Origin: Rhizobium chutanense | Lineage (GTDB): Bacteria; Pseudomonadota; Alphaproteobacteria; Rhizobiales; Rhizobiaceae | Reading direction: 5' to 3' | NCBI RefSeq assembly: GCF_002531935.1 | Contig: NZ_NWSV01000026.1 | Location: 1 to 64,000, forward strand | Length of the DNA stretch: 64,000 nt | Part shown: piece by piece, positions 25,037 through 34,728 of the stretch | Layout of the letters: every line of letters begins with the position of its first letter | Numbering within the stretch: the stretch's first letter is position 1 | Position numbers and translations under genes: made by a program | The notes under the pieces: model-generated | The model's database searches: none | The model's input: the letters and a program-made list of their open reading frames with translations, nothing else | What the model was told of the DNA's origin: nothing

Positions 25037-27943
25037 TCATGCGGAAGAATCGGCTTTCTTTTCGGCTGAAGGCGATGTCCGGGCTGTGGCGGCCGGCGCG
25101 ATGATGCCGGAGGGCATGCGCTCGCGCAGCTCGTCCTCCTCCTCGGCCATGACGGCCTTCATCCGGGCGGTGATGTTGGCGCGCTTGCTGTCGCCTGAAA
25201 TCTTTTGTCCGACAAGATCGGTGACGTAGAAAGTGTCGATCACCTTCTCGCCGAAGGTGGTGATGCGGGCCGACTGGATGTCGAGCGACAGATCGGAGAG
25301 CACGGCGGTGATCTCCGACAGGAGTCCCGGCCGGTCGAGGCATTCGACCTCGATGACGGTGAACTTGTTCGACAGGCTGTTGGTAATGTTGACCGACGGC
25401 GGAATGACGAAGGCCTTGCTTTTCTTGCGGTTGCGCGTGCGCGTGGCGATGACCTCGGGCAGGCGCTTGCGGCCGGACAGCACGTCCTCGATCATCCGGC
25501 CGATCGTGCCGGCCCGGCGCAGCTCGTCGGCGTCATCGGCAAATTCGCGGCTGACATGGATGGTGTCGAGCGCTCGCCCGTCCGATGTCGTGAAGATCTG
25601 CGCGTCGACGATATTGGCCCCGGCTGCCGCACAAGCGCCGGCGATGACGGCGAGCAGCCTGGGATGGTCGGGCGACAGCACGGTGATTTCGGTGATGGCG
25701 TGGAAACTGTCGGTCCGCACCATGGTGGCGAGCGCCTGGCCCGCCTTGTCGGCCTGGCGGATGAAATGGGCATGGCGGATCTGGTCTTCCAGCGGCACGG
25801 AGAGCAGATAGGGCTGGTAGTGCAGCTTGGTATAGGTATTGCGGTCCTTCTGGCTCCAGTCGGCAAGGGCGGCATGCAGCGCCTCGGCGGCGGCATTGGC
25901 GCGCTCCTTGCGGGAGACTTCCGAAAAGCCGCCGGCGAGCAACAGTTCGGTTTCATAGTAGAGCGTGCGCAGCAATTGGCCTTTCCAGCCGTTCCAGACG
26001 CCCGGACCGACGGCGCGGATATCGCAGATCGTCAGGATCAGCAGCATCTTCAGCCGGTCGAGCGACTGCACGCGGTCGGCGAAGTCGGTGATCGTCTTGC
26101 GGTCGGTGAGGTCGCGGGTCTGCGCCACCATCGACATGGTCAGGTGTTCCTCGATCAGCCAGACGACGATCTCCGTCTGCTTCTGCGACAGGCCGAAGCG
26201 GGCGCAGAGCTTGCGGGCGACGCGGGCGCCGGCGATCGAATGATCCTCCAGCCGGCCCTTGGCGATATCGTGCAGGAGAACGGCGACATAAAGCGCTTCG
26301 CGGTCCTCGATATTGGATATCAGCTTGTTGGCGAGCGGATGCAGATCCTCCGAGCGTGACTTATCGATCTCGGAGAGAACGTCGACGGTGCGGATCAGAT
26401 GTTCGTCGACCGTATAGTGGTGATACATGTTGAACTGCATCATCGCGACGATCTTGCCGAATTCGGGAATGAAGCGGCCGAGCACGCCGGCCTCGTTCAT
26501 CCGGCGCAGGATGAGCGCGGGATCCCGTTTCGAGGTCAGGATCGACATGAACAGCCGGTTCGCCTCGTCGTTTTCCCTGAGCCTGTTGTCGATCAGGGAA
26601 AGCGAACGGGTGACGCGTTTCAGCGCATCCGGATGGAATTCCAGCCCGTTGATGTCGGCGACGTGGAAGAGCCGGAGGATGCTGACGGGATCGCGTTTGA
26701 ACACCTCGGGATCGGCAAGCGCGATGCGGCCGCGATCCTCGACGAATTCGACGCTGCCGGCGATCTTGCGGTTGCGATGGGTGAAGCGGCTGATGACGCC
26801 GGTCAGGCCGGGGATCGACTTGGCCTGCTGGTCTTCGAGCGCGGCGCAGAGAATGCGGGTGAGGTCGCCGACATCCTTGGCGACGAGGAAATAGTGCTTC
26901 ATGAAGCGCTCGACGGCCGAAAGGCCCGGGCGGGTGTGATAGCCGAAGGCTTCGGCGATCTCGCGCTGGATGTCGAAGGACAGGCGCTCCTCGGCCTTGC
27001 CGGTCAGGAAGTGCATATGGCAGCGCACCGCCCAGAGGAAATCGTCGGCTTTCTCGAGCAGGCGGTACTCGTGTTTCGACAGCACGCCGAGCTTGACCAG
27101 CTCCGCCTGGTCGCGCACGTGATAATAATATTTCGAGATCCAGAACAGCGTGTGCAGGTCGCGAAGCCCGCCCTTGCCTTCCTTGACGTTCGGTTCGACC
27201 AGATACCGCGTATCGCCCGCCTTGCGGTGGCGCTCGTCGCGCTCGGCAAGCTTGGCGGCGATGAATTCCGGGCCGGTGCCGGTGACGATTTCCTTGTCGA
27301 AGCGGGTCTCGAGCTGGGTTTCCAGCCGCTGCAGGCCGCAAATGTAGCGCATCTCCAGGATGGCGGTGCGGATCGTCATGTCGGATTTGGAAAGCGCGAT
27401 GCATTCCTCCACCGTGCGGGTGGCGTGGCCGACCTTGAAGCCCATGTCCCAGAGCACATAGAGCATGAATTCGACCGCCTTGTGCGTCTCGTCCGCCGGC
27501 TTCGGCAGGAAGAGGAAAAGCAGGTCGATATCGGAGCCCGGCGCCAGCGTGTCGCGGCCATAGCCGCCGACGGCGGTGACCGCGAATTTGTCCTTCTGCT
27601 GCGGAAAGATATGGGCGGTGGCGAAATGATAGAGGACGGTGATGATCTGATCCTGCAGCCAGGAAATCCGGTAGGCGCAGTTCAGCCCGCCGCCGTCGGC
27701 CAATAATGCGGCCCGCGCCTTCTGCCGGCCTTCCGTGCTGGCCTTCTTCAGGACGGCAAGCAGGTCGGCGCGCAGAACGTCGGGCCGGTTGCGGTTGGCC
27801 TCGGCGATGGCGTCGCACTGCTTCTGCAGCAGCTCGACGTCGAGGATATCGGAGAAATCGAGGTTGCGCATCGCTGTCGCCGGGGCGGTTTCCTGTTCAT
27901 GCCGGGCGGCCTGATCCGGGCTCGCCTCACGTTTCGTCTGCAT
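25037..27943 (-). CDS. glnD: bifunctional uridylyltransferase/uridylyl-removing enzyme GlnD
   Basis: A 968-residue nitrogen sensor that modifies PII proteins according to glutamine. Order: nucleotidyltransferase domain with GGYGRDTLAPGSDIDLLF near residue 115, GlnD helical linker, HD domain with LLHDIAKG near 540 for UMP removal, and two C-terminal ACT domains (about 740-820 and 850-925) that bind glutamine. Length and domain order are typical. It is followed by murJ. With rpoN and ptsN, also in this window, it belongs to nitrogen control. Confidence 0.97.
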   Translation of the reverse strand: MQTKREASPDQAARHEQETAPATAMRNLDFSDILDVELLQKQCDAIAEANRNRPDVLRADLLAVLKKASTEGRQKARAALLADGGGLNCAYRISWLQDQIITVLYHFATAHIFPQQKDKFAVTAVGGYGRDTLAPGSDIDLLFLFLPKPADETHKAVEFMLYVLWDMGFKVGHATRTVEECIALSKSDMTIRTAILEMRYICGLQRLETQLETRFDKEIVTGTGPEFIAAKLAERDERHRKAGDTRYLVEPNVKEGKGGLRDLHTLFWISKYYYHVRDQAELVKLGVLSKHEYRLLEKADDFLWAVRCHMHFLTGKAEERLSFDIQREIAEAFGYHTRPGLSAVERFMKHYFLVAKDVGDLTRILCAALEDQQAKSIPGLTGVISRFTHRNRKIAGSVEFVEDRGRIALADPEVFKRDPVSILRLFHVADINGLEFHPDALKRVTRSLSLIDNRLRENDEANRLFMSILTSKRDPALILRRMNEAGVLGRFIPEFGKIVAMMQFNMYHHYTVDEHLIRTVDVLSEIDKSRSEDLHPLANKLISNIEDREALYVAVLLHDIAKGRLEDHSIAGARVARKLCARFGLSQKQTEIVVWLIEEHLTMSMVAQTRDLTDRKTITDFADRVQSLDRLKMLLILTICDIRAVGPGVWNGWKGQLLRTLYYETELLLAGGFSEVSRKERANAAAEALHAALADWSQKDRNTYTKLHYQPYLLSVPLEDQIRHAHFIRQADKAGQALATMVRTDSFHAITEITVLSPDHPRLLAVIAGACAAAGANIVDAQIFTTSDGRALDTIHVSREFADDADELRRAGTIGRMIEDVLSGRKRLPEVIATRTRNRKKSKAFVIPPSVNITNSLSNKFTVIEVECLDRPGLLSEITAVLSDLSLDIQSARITTFGEKVIDTFYVTDLVGQKISGDSKRANITARMKAVMAEEEDELRERMPSGIIAPAATARTSPSAEKKADSSA

Positions 27944-28051
27944 GCGCTATAACCCCTTTGCCCGACGATTGACACGGGCCCTCATACTGCAAGAACCTTT
28001 AAATTTGGCGAAATGGTGTTGGTAAGCCGCGCAACAGCTTTCCCGAAAAGC

Positions 28052-28327
28052 TCAGCCGGCAGCCCGCGCGTTCAGCAAGTACAGCACCTGCCGCGTCTCG
28101 CTCATGATCTCCTCGAGCGACTGCCTGTCGCATTCGCGGTAGCCCGCCTTGGCGATCGATGTTGCGAGCTCCGAAATCATCGCGCAGCAGCGGGTGATTT
28201 TCAGCATGCCGATCGGCGAGGTCCAGCCGCGCGCATTGCGGTCCTTGTCGGCGCGCCGCATCGTGTCGAGCATGGAGCAGATCAGCGACAGGCGCTCGGT
28301 TTCGCGAACCAGTTTTTCCATGAACAT
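28052..28327 (-). CDS. small hypothetical protein between glnD and mutS
   Basis: A 91-residue protein that I do not recognise. It is mostly helical, with KLVRETERLSLICSMLDTMRRADKD, a CC pair (TRCCAMISE) and a terminal helix SLEEIMSETRQVLYLL. No signal peptide or membrane segment. It starts 11 bases after the mutS stop, with GGGGCG as a modest ribosome-binding site. Third-position GC bias fits its neighbours. Its sense-strand position in the mutS unit makes it probably real. Confidence 0.65.
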   Translation of the reverse strand: MFMEKLVRETERLSLICSMLDTMRRADKDRNARGWTSPIGMLKITRCCAMISELATSIAKAGYRECDRQSLEEIMSETRQVLYLLNARAAG

Positions 28328-28338
28328 CGGTTGCGCCC

Positions 28339-31065
28339 CTATTTCAGCTTCTTCTTGAGGTCGTAAAGCGCGTCCATTGCCTCGCGCGGCGTCATGTCGT
28401 CGAGGCTCATCGCCTTCAGCGCCTCTTCGACCTTGGAGGGGCCGCGGGCGGTGTCCTCTCGGCGCACCGCCACCTGGAAGAGCGGCAGATCGTCGATCAG
28501 CTGGCTCGCCGGGTTCTTGCGATCGGCATCTTCGAGGCGGGTGAGCACGTCGCGGGCCCGTGTCACGACCGAGGCCGGAAGCCCGGCAAGCCGAGCGACC
28601 TGGATGCCGTAGGAGCGGTCCGCCGCACCCGGCCCGACCTCATGCAGGAAGATAACGTCGCCGTCCCATTCCTTGACGCGCATCGTCGCGTTCGATAGTC
28701 GGCTAAGCTTTTCCGAAAGCACGGTCAGCTCATGGAAATGCGTGGCGAACAGGCCGCGGCAACGGTTGCCCTCATGCAGATGTTCGACGGAAGCCCAGGC
28801 AATCGACAGACCGTCGAAGGTGGCGGTGCCGCGGCCGATTTCATCCAGAATGACGAGCGAGCGGTCGCTCGCCTGATTGAGGATCGCTGCGGTTTCGACC
28901 ATTTCGACCATGAAGGTGGAGCGCCCGCGCGCCAGGTCGTCGGAGGCGCCGACGCGCGAGAACAGCCGGTCGACGATGCCGATATGGGCTGATGCTGCCG
29001 GCACGAAGGAGCCCATCTGCGCCAGGATCGCGATCAGCGCGTTCTGCCGCAGGAAGGTCGACTTACCGCCCATGTTGGGGCCGGTCAGCAGCCAGATCGC
29101 GCCGTCCTTGTCGCCTGCTTTCGGCGACAGGTCGCAATGATTGGCGACGAAGGGGCCGCCTGCCTGGCGCCGCAGCGCCTGTTCGACGACCGGATGGCGT
29201 CCGCCCTCGATCGCAAACATCTTCGAGCCGTCGACCTGCGGGCGGCAATAGGCCTGCTCTTCGGCGAGCAGCGCCAGGCTTGCGGCGACGTCGATGACGG
29301 CAAGCGCCCGGGCGCCTGATTTGATCGCTTCGGCTTCCGCAACCACGGCCGCCGTCATCCTGTCGAAGGCGGCAAGCTCGATCGAAAGCGCCCGGTCGGC
29401 GGCGTTGGCGATCCGGCTTTCGAGATCGGCAAGCTCGGTGGTGGTGAAGCGCATCGCGCTCGCCATCGTCTGGCGGTGGATGAAGCGCGCCTTCGCTTCC
29501 GCCGTATCGGTCATCGGCGCGGCATTGCCGGCCGTCACCTCGATGAAATAGCCGAGGATGTTGTTGTGCTTGATCTTCAGCGACCGGATGCCGGTCTCCT
29601 CGGCATATTGCAGCTGCAGCCCGGCGATCACCCGGCGCGACTGATCGCGCAGCGCCCGGACTTCGTCGAGTTCGGCGCTAGCGCCGTCGCGGAGAAAACC
29701 GCCATCGCGCTTCAGCAGCGGCAATTCGTCGGCGAGCGTCTCGGCCAGCAGCTTTTCCAGACCCGCCGGAAGGGCCTGCAGCCCGGACAGCGCCTGGCCA
29801 AGTTCTTCCGGCAGCATCGCCTTGCCGAGCAGATCGGCAAGTCCGCCGGCCGCCTGCAGGCCCTGGCGGATCGCCCAGAGATCGCGCGGGCCGCCGCGCT
29901 CTAGCGCCAGGCGCGACAGAGCCCGCGGCATGTCGGGCACATGTTTCAGCGTATCGCGCAGATTGCCGCAGAGCAGCGGTTCGTCGATCAGGAAGCCGAT
30001 CGAATCGAGCCGCGCGTTGATGCGGGCGGGATCGGTCAGCGGCGACATCAGCCGCTCGGCGAGCAGCCGTGCGCCGCCGCCGGTGATGGTACGGTCGATC
30101 GCTTTCAGCAGCGAACCGTTGCGATCGCCCGACAGCGTGCGGGCCAGCTCCAGATTGGCGCGCGTGGCCGGGTCGATGAACAGCGTCGACGCCGCACTTT
30201 CCCGCTCCGGCTTGCCAAGCGGCGGCCGCTCTGCGATCTGCGTCTTTTCGACATAGGCAACGGCAGCCGCCGCAGCCGCCAGCTCGGCGCGCGAGAAGGT
30301 GCCGAAGCCGTCGAGCGTCGCGACGCCGAAATAACGCGCAATCCGGCCTTCGGCGCTGGCGCTGTCGAAGAGCACGGCCGGCTGCGGCACCGCGGTGCGT
30401 CCGAGCACGTCGAAGACCGGCTTGAGTTCCGGATCGTGGAAGATCGTGTCGGGCAGGATGAGTTCGCGCGGATCGATGCGCAGGATATCGGCAAGCAGCC
30501 GCGAAGCCTCGGTCTCGGCGAGCCGGAAGACGCCGGTGGAAATATCGATCCAGGCGAGCGCCAGCAAGGGTTCGGCCGCGCCGCGAATGCGGGTGAGCGC
30601 CATCAGGTAGTTGGATTCCGAGGGCGAAAGCAGTTTTTCCTCGGTGATCGTGCCTGGCGTGACCAGGCGGACGACGTCGCGCTTGACGACGGATTTGCCG
30701 CCGCGTTTTTTCGCTTCGGCCGGATCCTCGATCTGCTCGCAAACGGCGACGCGGAAACCGAGCGAAATCAGCTTCTGCAGATAATCGTCGGCCGCATGCA
30801 CCGGAACGCCGCACATCGGGATATCCTGGCCCATGTGCTGGCCGCGCTTCGTCAGCGTGATGCCGAGCGCGCGTGAGGCTTCCAGCGCATCTTCGAAGAA
30901 CAGCTCGTAAAAGTCACCCATGCGATAGAAGAGCAGCGAACCCGGATTGTTCGCCTTGATCTCGATATATTGCTCCATCATCGGCGTCGCCGAGGCACGG
31001 CTTTCCGCCGTGGCAAGCTCGGCAGCCGAAAAGGCTTCGTTGTCTGTGTCTATTCGTGCGTTCAC
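28339..31065 (-). CDS. mutS: DNA mismatch repair protein MutS
   Basis: A 908-residue MutS. Seen: mismatch-reading FYRMGDFYELF (the Phe-X-Glu element is FYEL), connector, lever and clamp domains, the P-loop GPNMGGKST and the DEIGRGTATFDGLS signature in the ATPase domain. Translation probably begins at GTG; unusually, the bases before it on the coding strand read CACCTCC, the reverse of a Shine-Dalgarno, so no ribosome-binding site is visible. It diverges from malic enzyme across 113 bases. Confidence 0.96.
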   Translation of the reverse strand: MNARIDTDNEAFSAAELATAESRASATPMMEQYIEIKANNPGSLLFYRMGDFYELFFEDALEASRALGITLTKRGQHMGQDIPMCGVPVHAADDYLQKLISLGFRVAVCEQIEDPAEAKKRGGKSVVKRDVVRLVTPGTITEEKLLSPSESNYLMALTRIRGAAEPLLALAWIDISTGVFRLAETEASRLLADILRIDPRELILPDTIFHDPELKPVFDVLGRTAVPQPAVLFDSASAEGRIARYFGVATLDGFGTFSRAELAAAAAAVAYVEKTQIAERPPLGKPERESAASTLFIDPATRANLELARTLSGDRNGSLLKAIDRTITGGGARLLAERLMSPLTDPARINARLDSIGFLIDEPLLCGNLRDTLKHVPDMPRALSRLALERGGPRDLWAIRQGLQAAGGLADLLGKAMLPEELGQALSGLQALPAGLEKLLAETLADELPLLKRDGGFLRDGASAELDEVRALRDQSRRVIAGLQLQYAEETGIRSLKIKHNNILGYFIEVTAGNAAPMTDTAEAKARFIHRQTMASAMRFTTTELADLESRIANAADRALSIELAAFDRMTAAVVAEAEAIKSGARALAVIDVAASLALLAEEQAYCRPQVDGSKMFAIEGGRHPVVEQALRRQAGGPFVANHCDLSPKAGDKDGAIWLLTGPNMGGKSTFLRQNALIAILAQMGSFVPAASAHIGIVDRLFSRVGASDDLARGRSTFMVEMVETAAILNQASDRSLVILDEIGRGTATFDGLSIAWASVEHLHEGNRCRGLFATHFHELTVLSEKLSRLSNATMRVKEWDGDVIFLHEVGPGAADRSYGIQVARLAGLPASVVTRARDVLTRLEDADRKNPASQLIDDLPLFQVAVRREDTARGPSKVEEALKAMSLDDMTPREAMDALYDLKKKLK

Positions 31066-31178
31066 GGAGGTGCAGTTTTTCCCAAAAAAACAGGTGCCAA
31101 CCCTATCCGCGCGCCGCTATAGATGACAACAGCATTTGAGGAAGAGCAAAGCGTCGCCCACAGGACGTTGGAGGATTT

Positions 31179-33461
31179 ATGCCCGATATCGATAAGAAGG
31201 ACCGGCCGGTGACCTCTGTGACCGACCAGGAGGCGCTTGAATTTCACGCCATGGGCCGGCCCGGCAAGTTGGAAGTCGTTCCGACCAAGCCGATGGCGAC
31301 GCAGCGCGACCTTTCGCTTGCCTATTCGCCGGGCGTGGCGGTTCCGGTCAAGGCGATCGCCGCCGATCCGCAGACCGCCTACGACTATACCGCCCGCGGC
31401 AACATGGTCGCCGTTATTTCCAACGGCACTGCCATTCTCGGGCTCGGCAATCTCGGCGCGTTGGCCTCCAAGCCGGTCATGGAAGGCAAGTCGGTGCTGT
31501 TCAAGCGCTTCGCAGACGTCGATTCGATCGACCTCGAAATCGATACCGAAAATGTCGACGAGTTCATCAACTGCGTGCGCTTCCTCGGTCCTTCCTTCGG
31601 CGGCATCAATCTCGAGGATATCAAGGCGCCGGATTGTTTCGTCATCGAAAGCCGGCTGCGCGAGCTGATGGACATCCCGGTCTTCCATGACGATCAGCAT
31701 GGAACGGCGATCATCGCCGCCGCCGGCCTGATCAACGCGCTGGAGCTGACCGGCCGCGACCTGAAGACGACGAAGCTCGTCTGCAACGGGGCGGGTGCGG
31801 CGGCGATCGCCTGCGTCGAACTCATCAAGGCGATGGGCTTTGCGCCGGAGAATATCATCCTCTGCGACACCAAGGGGGTCATCTACCAGGGCCGTACCGA
31901 GGGCATGAACCAGTGGAAATCGGCGCATGCGGCAAAGACCGACACGCGCACGCTGGAGGAGGCGATGGTGGGCGCCGACGTCATTTTCGGCCTTTCGCAG
32001 AAGGGTGCGTTTTCGGCCGAGATGATCCGCTCGATGGCGGACCGGCCGATCATCTTCGCCATGGCCAATCCCGATCCCGAGATCACGCCGGAGGAGGTCG
32101 CCCGCATCCGCGACGACGCCATCATGGCGACCGGCCGTTCGGACTATCCGAACCAGGTCAACAATGTCCTCGGCTTTCCCTATATTTTCCGCGGCGCGCT
32201 CGATGTCCGCGCCTCCACCATCAACGACGCGATGAAGATCGCCGCCGTCAAGGCGCTGGCAAACCTCGCCCGCGAGGACGTGCCGGACGACGTGGTCGCC
32301 GCCTACCAGGGCAACCGGCCGCGGTTCGGCGCACAATACATCATTCCCGTTCCCTTCGATCCGCGGCTGATTTCGGCGATCCCGGTCGCGGTCGCCGAAG
32401 CGGCGATCGAGAGCGGTGTTGCCCGCAAGGTGATCACCGACATGGCGGGCTATGCCCGCGAGCTTTCGGCGCGTCGCGATCCGATCGCCTCGACGCTTGC
32501 CAGCCTCTACGAGCGCGTTCGCCGCCGCCCGAAGCGGATCGTCTTTGCCGAGGCCGAGGAAGAACAGGTCCTGCGAGCAGCACTCTCCTACGCCAACCAG
32601 CAGCTCGGCACCGCCATCCTGCTCGGCCGCGAGGACCTGATCCGGGCGACGGCCGAGCGCGCCGGCATCGATCTCAGCCGCCCCGGCCTTGAAATCGTCA
32701 ATGCCCGTATCTCGACGCGGGTCGAGGCCTATATCGATTATCTCTATGCCAGGCTGCAGCGGCAGGGTTATCTGCATCGCGACGCCCAGCGGCTGATCCA
32801 TAACGACCGTAACCATTTCGCCGCCACCATGGTGGCACTCGGCGATGCCGACGGTATGGTGACGGGCATCACCCGCAACTATTCGACGGCGCTCGAGGAT
32901 GTGCGCCGCTGCATCGACGAGAAGCCCGGCCATCGCGTCATCGGCGTATCCCTGGCGCTTTGCCGCGGCCGCACCGTCTTCGTTGCCGATACGGCGGTGC
33001 ACGACATGCCGACGGCCGAGCAGCTGGCCGATATTGCCGAGGAGGCCGCCGGTCTCGCACGGCGCATGGGTTATCCGCCGCGTGTCGCCATGCTCGCCTA
33101 TTCCACCTTCGGCCATCCCTCGGGCGAACGCTCCGAGCGGGTGCGCGAGGCGGTGAAGATTCTCGACAAGCGCCGCGTCGATTTCGAATATGACGGCGAG
33201 ATGGCCGCCGATGTCGCGCTGAACCGCAAGGTGATGGAGCAATATCCTTTCTGCCGCCTCTCCGGTCCGGCCAACGTACTGGTTATGCCGGCCTTCCACT
33301 CGGCCTCGATCTCGACGAAGATGCTGCAGGAGCTCGGCGGCTCCACGGTCATCGGCCCAATCCTCGTCGGCCTCGACAAGCCGGTGCAGATCACCTCGAT
33401 GGGCGCCAAGGATTCCGACATCGTCAACATGGCGGCGATCGCTGCCTATGGCGGCTCGTAA
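31179..33461 (+). CDS. tme: NADP-dependent malic enzyme (MaeB/Tme type)
   Basis: A 760-residue enzyme decarboxylating malate to pyruvate, useful when dicarboxylates are the carbon source as in nodules. N-terminal malic enzyme and NAD-binding domains (residues 1-430: DLSLAYSPGVAVP, HDDQHGTAII, VCNGAGAAAIACVEL) are joined to a phosphotransacetylase-like domain (about 440-760) that is regulatory. Rhizobia have two such fusions, Dme and Tme; proximity to olsB, as in Sinorhizobium, favours Tme. GGAGGA precedes the ATG and a strong terminator follows. Confidence 0.92.
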   Translation: MPDIDKKDRPVTSVTDQEALEFHAMGRPGKLEVVPTKPMATQRDLSLAYSPGVAVPVKAIAADPQTAYDYTARGNMVAVISNGTAILGLGNLGALASKPVMEGKSVLFKRFADVDSIDLEIDTENVDEFINCVRFLGPSFGGINLEDIKAPDCFVIESRLRELMDIPVFHDDQHGTAIIAAAGLINALELTGRDLKTTKLVCNGAGAAAIACVELIKAMGFAPENIILCDTKGVIYQGRTEGMNQWKSAHAAKTDTRTLEEAMVGADVIFGLSQKGAFSAEMIRSMADRPIIFAMANPDPEITPEEVARIRDDAIMATGRSDYPNQVNNVLGFPYIFRGALDVRASTINDAMKIAAVKALANLAREDVPDDVVAAYQGNRPRFGAQYIIPVPFDPRLISAIPVAVAEAAIESGVARKVITDMAGYARELSARRDPIASTLASLYERVRRRPKRIVFAEAEEEQVLRAALSYANQQLGTAILLGREDLIRATAERAGIDLSRPGLEIVNARISTRVEAYIDYLYARLQRQGYLHRDAQRLIHNDRNHFAATMVALGDADGMVTGITRNYSTALEDVRRCIDEKPGHRVIGVSLALCRGRTVFVADTAVHDMPTAEQLADIAEEAAGLARRMGYPPRVAMLAYSTFGHPSGERSERVREAVKILDKRRVDFEYDGEMAADVALNRKVMEQYPFCRLSGPANVLVMPAFHSASISTKMLQELGGSTVIGPILVGLDKPVQITSMGAKDSDIVNMAAIAAYGGS

Positions 33462-33492
33462 ACCTTATCCTGCCCACATAAGAGACGGCATT

Positions 33493-33533
33493 CAGTGCCC
33501 GGCCGACAGTGCGTCGGCCGGGCACTGGTTTTT
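33493..33533 (+). terminator. strong intrinsic terminator after malic enzyme
   Basis: CAGTGCCCGGCCGAC and GTCGGCCGGGCACTG form a perfect 15-pair stem around a five-base loop, followed by GTTTTTG. It isolates the malic enzyme gene from the AraC-type gene downstream. Confidence 0.93.
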
Positions 33534-33665
33534 GTGGATTATTCTACAGCTTTCAGCTTGCGCGCCTCTGGACATTCAGGCCGCCGTCCATAAGTCATAC
33601 TTTTGATACGATGATCTTTTACGCGCTGCATGTGCCCGCACGGACTTTGAAAGAGTGACGGGCAA

Positions 33666-33694
33666 TTGACGGTTTGGCTGCTCGATTGTTTAAT
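33666..33694 (+). promoter_or_regulatory. sigma-70 promoter of the AraC-type gene
   Basis: TTGACG (33666-33671), 17 bases, TTTAAT (33689-33694), ending 23 bases before the ATG. This is among the best housekeeping promoters in the window and shows that the regulator is a separate transcription unit. Confidence 0.7.
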
Positions 33695-33717
33695 ATTTCA
33701 TCAGCGGGTTGGTTTCC

Positions 33718-34707
33718 ATGGCAGAAGACGCATCCCACAATTTCATCGCCCTATTTCAGGGGCCGACTTTCGACGATATGGTCGAGGCCCTGACCAAGGG
33801 GTTTGGTTCGCTCGACGCATGGCGCACTGGCCGCGAGAAACCGCTCGACTGGAAGGTCGGGTTTTGGGGTGACGAAGGGCTGTCGCTGGTCAGCAACCAG
33901 GATACCGGCGACTGGGGTGCAAGAACGGCGCACGGAACGCCGGAAACGCTGGCAATCGTCGTTCCGCGCACCGGTGCTCTCAATGTCGGGTTTGGTCGCA
34001 CGGTGGTCGAAGCGACGCCCGGGCGGCTGCTGTTGATGAACAATCTCGAGTCGGACTGGGTTTCCATAGGTGCAGCGCCTCACCGGTCGGACACGCTCAG
34101 TCTGAACTGGACAATCTTAGCCCAGGCCGTCGCCGCCATATTCGAGAGGCCTCTGATCGGGGCAATGGAATTGGCGCCCGTCATTGATTTTTCGACGGCA
34201 GCGGGACAGTTGTTCGGCAATCTGGTGCAAACGATCATCCTCGGTATGCGCAACAACGGGCCGCTGCTTCACTCGCCGATCGCCATGTCGAACCTGACCC
34301 AGGCACTTGCCGATCTCGTGGTGCGCCTGATTCCCAACCGGCTGTCGCATCTGCTCGACAACAAAATCCATCTGATAGCGCCGCGGCATATCCGTCGCGC
34401 CATTGATTTCATGTATGCGAACATCGCCCAGCCATTGACGATGCAGAGTGTGGCGGAGGCGGCAGGCGTTTCCATTCGCTCTCTTGAAGTCGGTTTTCGT
34501 GACTTCAAGGGAACAACGCCGGCAGCCTATCTGAGATCACTCCGCCTGCATGCTGCCCGAGAGGATCTACGCGATCCTTTGAACCGACAGCCGTTGCGTG
34601 ACATCTGCCTGAAGTGGGGGTTCTTTCACTTTGGCCGGTTTTCGGCACTCTATCGTGCGGCCTATGGGGAGAACCCATCGGACACGAGGAGGCGATCCGG
34701 TGGATGA
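33718..34707 (+). CDS. AraC-family transcriptional regulator
   Basis: A 329-residue regulator. The C-terminal third (about 220-325) has the two AraC HTH motifs: LTMQSVAEAAGVSIRSLEVGFRDFKG and LRDICLKWGFFHFGRFSALYRAAYGENPS. The N-terminal domain is cupin-like and unfamiliar, so the signal is unknown. The start is the ATG at MAEDASH; a TTG three codons earlier is less likely. Base composition is lower in GC and codons less biased than in neighbours. It sits between tme and olsB, which are adjacent in Sinorhizobium, suggesting insertion. The last codons converge on olsB. Confidence 0.88.
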   Translation: MAEDASHNFIALFQGPTFDDMVEALTKGFGSLDAWRTGREKPLDWKVGFWGDEGLSLVSNQDTGDWGARTAHGTPETLAIVVPRTGALNVGFGRTVVEATPGRLLLMNNLESDWVSIGAAPHRSDTLSLNWTILAQAVAAIFERPLIGAMELAPVIDFSTAAGQLFGNLVQTIILGMRNNGPLLHSPIAMSNLTQALADLVVRLIPNRLSHLLDNKIHLIAPRHIRRAIDFMYANIAQPLTMQSVAEAAGVSIRSLEVGFRDFKGTTPAAYLRSLRLHAAREDLRDPLNRQPLRDICLKWGFFHFGRFSALYRAAYGENPSDTRRRSGG

Positions 34708-34728
34708 GGCCACCGCGGGCGACAGGCG

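Noticed and set aside
31062..33299. 745-codon frame opposite malic enzyme
   Set aside because: Antisense shadow of tme; composition typical of reversed GC-rich coding sequence.
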